Assembly (NCBI GenBank): GCA_933228895.1
Contig: OW121848.1
Coordinates: forward strand, 98,723,470 to 98,787,469
DNA length: 64,000 nucleotides
Direction of reading: 5' to 3'
Origin: Platycnemis pennipes
Lineage: Eukaryota; Arthropoda; Insecta; Odonata; Platycnemididae
Of the stretch, positions 61,695 through 64,000 are shown piece by piece (the first letter of the stretch is position 1; each line of letters starts with the position of its first letter). The position numbers and the translations under genes are program-made. Below the pieces are notes generated by a model. It was not told the origin of the DNA and ran no database searches. It worked only from the letters and a program-made list of their open reading frames with translations.

Positions 61695-64000
61695 ACCGTC
61701 GATTTATTTTCAACCACTCTCTTTGTCTCAATTCCCGTTGGGACTTCCATCTCCGCAAGCCGCCTCTCACTTCTCCCCTGAGCGGAGATTAACGCGAAAG
61801 CGATCCTCTTCGGCACGATATTCGCATGTCGGTTTCGGTATCGGGTGGGCGGAAAGCGGGTCAGGTGAATCGGGGACGAGGTTTATGATGAGGAGAAGAT
61901 GGGGTGTTGTGTGACAGCGGTAGCGGGAGGGAGAGGAAGAAACTGTTGAGGTGTCCAGATATCGGCGCCGTTGCCTTGTCGCGAGGAGCGCGTCGCAGGG
62001 AGGCGACGACCTACCACCCACTCGTCATGTCCTTTGTTCCTTCGAGCTCACCCCGCTGCTGATAAATATCCACGGTGCCGCGAGAGGCGCTCCGAGCCCT
62101 TCGAGAGACGTCCGGCGCCCACAAAAATAGAGCGACGGTATAATCTATCTCAAATCGTAGCCTTCCTTTGTCTCGGGATTCAAATGAATGGTGAGACGGG
62201 CGAGATGCCGGTGGGGCGGGTAGTGGGGCGAGGGGGTGGAATTGGTGTGTGTGGGAGATGGGAACGAGGGGCTAACGGCCGGGATTAGCGGTGAGGGAAT
62301 GGGAGAAAAAGAGCATACTTATTACGATACAGCCCAAGGATGACTGCAAATGACTCAAGGGACCGTGCAACAATTCCGGTTTTCTCAGGCTCCAGGAAAA
62401 GAGATAATGAGCGGTGGTCGGAGTAATTTAATTTGCGAGCCCTGAGGTGATTTTACAACCATCATAAAATACCACCGTCAGTTTTAATCACATATCATAT
62501 TCATCGCATCTATAAAAAGATTTGAATGATGCCAAAGTCAGATTAAATATTTGAGTAATAACGATGAAAATTTGAGACAGCTTCCTGGCGCCAATTTCTC
62601 AATGATTTCCTCCCAGTGCAGTTCAGCACAAGTCCTTGTAGTTATCACACTAAAAGGAATGAAAATCACATATTCTACTCCAGTTAATATGACGTCGAGA
62701 TATTTTATATTTTTATCACATTTTACTGAAATTTAGTAACTTTTAAACAACATTTAGAGAAGGAGAAAGATTCCCATAGACTAAAATGATAGGGCAACAA
62801 AAATAATTTTAATGACGCGTGTGCAAAGAAATTTGATATTAAAAATGAAAATACAATTAAACAACCATATTTAAAAACTAGGATTTTGAATCGATGCCAA
62901 ATAATATATTTCTAACAGAAAAAAGACATAATTAACAAGTTCAACTAATAAGTATACTTTACTGCGCAACCACTCCTGAATAATGAGCTTTCTGGTTAAT
63001 GGTTTAACGATTATGCGATTGCCTGTGTACCCTGTATATCTAATTAATAAGAAGTGATGCTTAACGCACCACCGAACAAAAGGTTTTTGCACAAAAGAAA
63101 GGACCGAGCATCCTCTTAATTTTGAGCTCGAATTTAAATAAACCTGCGATCGAAAATCTGGATATGCCAGCCGAACTCCGTAGAGTGATAGATCGCCGAG
63201 GGTCCTCTCGTAAATTATCTCCATGCGATGCAAGAAATACAAACTCCGCTGAAATTGGAGCACGGGATTATATCACTAACGGAAACAACCGTATTGAAAA
63301 TCACGTTTTATGGGTTACGACAAAAACCCTCGACGGGCATTATTTTACGTGCACACACATCTTAGTACTACCGAGTGGAGGGGGGTGGAGATACGAGAGA
63401 GCGAAGGGGAAGGAGAGGAAGATTCGGGGAGAGAGGGAGGCGCACTCAAGGCGGGTGGAGTCGAGGAGGGTTGAAGGCAAGCTCACGAAGGAATGCTCGC
63501 GTACGGGAGTTTCTTGAGGGGGCCCTGCGAGTCGGGGTATCAAGAAGGCCTGGGGAGGAGGCTGCGAGGATTGGCGTGAAGTCGGACCAAGACGAGGACG
63601 AGGCGGAGATGACGATTCCACCCTTTCGCCGCCCTCCACGGTAACCAAAAAACCCTCCACCTGATTTTCCGAGACGGGGACGGAAACGTCCTGTTGAGGG
63701 AGAAGGGGAGGAGGCCGAGCGGTTGACGACTGCGACTGGGAAGAGAAAGACTGAGAGAAAAGGAAGGAGAGGAGTTCTTGACTCGTCTGGAGATGGGAAT
63801 CGAATTTGTTCCCCCTCCACCGGAACCCCTCTGAGATGGTGGAGCGAAAGAGGGGACTCGATGTCTTGAAAGCGAATCGCGGGATAAGCCGGTGGATACA
63901 CAAGGAGATTCAAAAAGATGAGGCCGAGGGGCTCCGCTCCTTGGAGTCAGGGGAGTGAGGTGGGGTTGTAATCGCGACGCTGAAGGGGGTTGGGGGGAGA

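Larger units (their letters stand above)
59121..64000. other. 5' intron or upstream DNA of ush
   Basis: No exon with the FOG N-terminal pattern was found. AT-rich in the middle; GC-rich at about 61,790-62,290 and 63,370-64,000, either of which could be promoter or 5' UTR. Contains a near-perfect 74-bp palindrome (59569), a 141-bp inverted repeat (61554) and a SINE fragment (61160). Confidence 0.5.

Overview
The window looks like animal nuclear DNA, most likely from an insect or another arthropod. Both host genes have short exons with GT-AG introns (one GC-AG), noncoding DNA is AT-rich, and tRNA-derived SINEs, LINE fragments, small inverted-repeat elements and one Polinton/Maverick are scattered through it. 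I cannot name the species.

Layout. (1) About 4.2-21.5 kb, plus strand: the 3' two thirds of a PHLPP-type gene (leucine-rich repeats followed by a PP2C-like phosphatase domain). Twelve exons with compatible phases give 1,099 residues; the 5' exons are not identified. Its introns hold a 1.75 kb inverted-repeat element with tandem arrays, a 5'-truncated jockey-like LINE, a pogo/Tigger-like element and a fold-back element. (2) 24,168-36,410: a 12.2 kb Polinton/Maverick (adintovirus-like) with terminal inverted repeats and an exact 6-bp target duplication, TACCAT. It is a decayed deletion derivative. A capsid-protein tail, a frameshifted pX-like gene, a conserved small Polinton gene, a broken integrase and a penton tail remain, and no DNA polymerase B, ATPase or protease gene is visible. 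It still carries intact open frames: a secreted matrix metalloproteinase with hemopexin domain, two accessory proteins, and a pair of diverged paralogues of unknown function, one just inside each terminal repeat and both reading inward. (3) 36.5-44.7 kb: intergenic DNA with a second copy of the inverted-repeat family from the PHLPP intron and small MITEs. (4) 44.7-59.1 kb, minus strand: eight exons of a FOG-family (u-shaped/ZFPM) zinc-finger co-regulator with nine fingers and a CtBP-binding PLDLS motif; the N-terminal exon(s) were not found. Its introns contain a young SINE with a 13-bp target duplication, MITEs, LINE fragments and long hairpins. (5) 59.1-64 kb: presumed 5' intron or upstream DNA of the FOG gene, with two GC-rich stretches.

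The two host genes are unrelated in function (Akt/PKC-dephosphorylating phosphatase versus GATA co-factor) and are transcribed toward each other; the Polinton lies between them. The most unusual feature is the Polinton's terminal gene pair: noncoding DNA on both sides of each gene is still nearly identical between the two ends, while the proteins have diverged to family-level similarity. The intact metalloproteinase and two tandem hairpins between the accessory genes are the next most notable.
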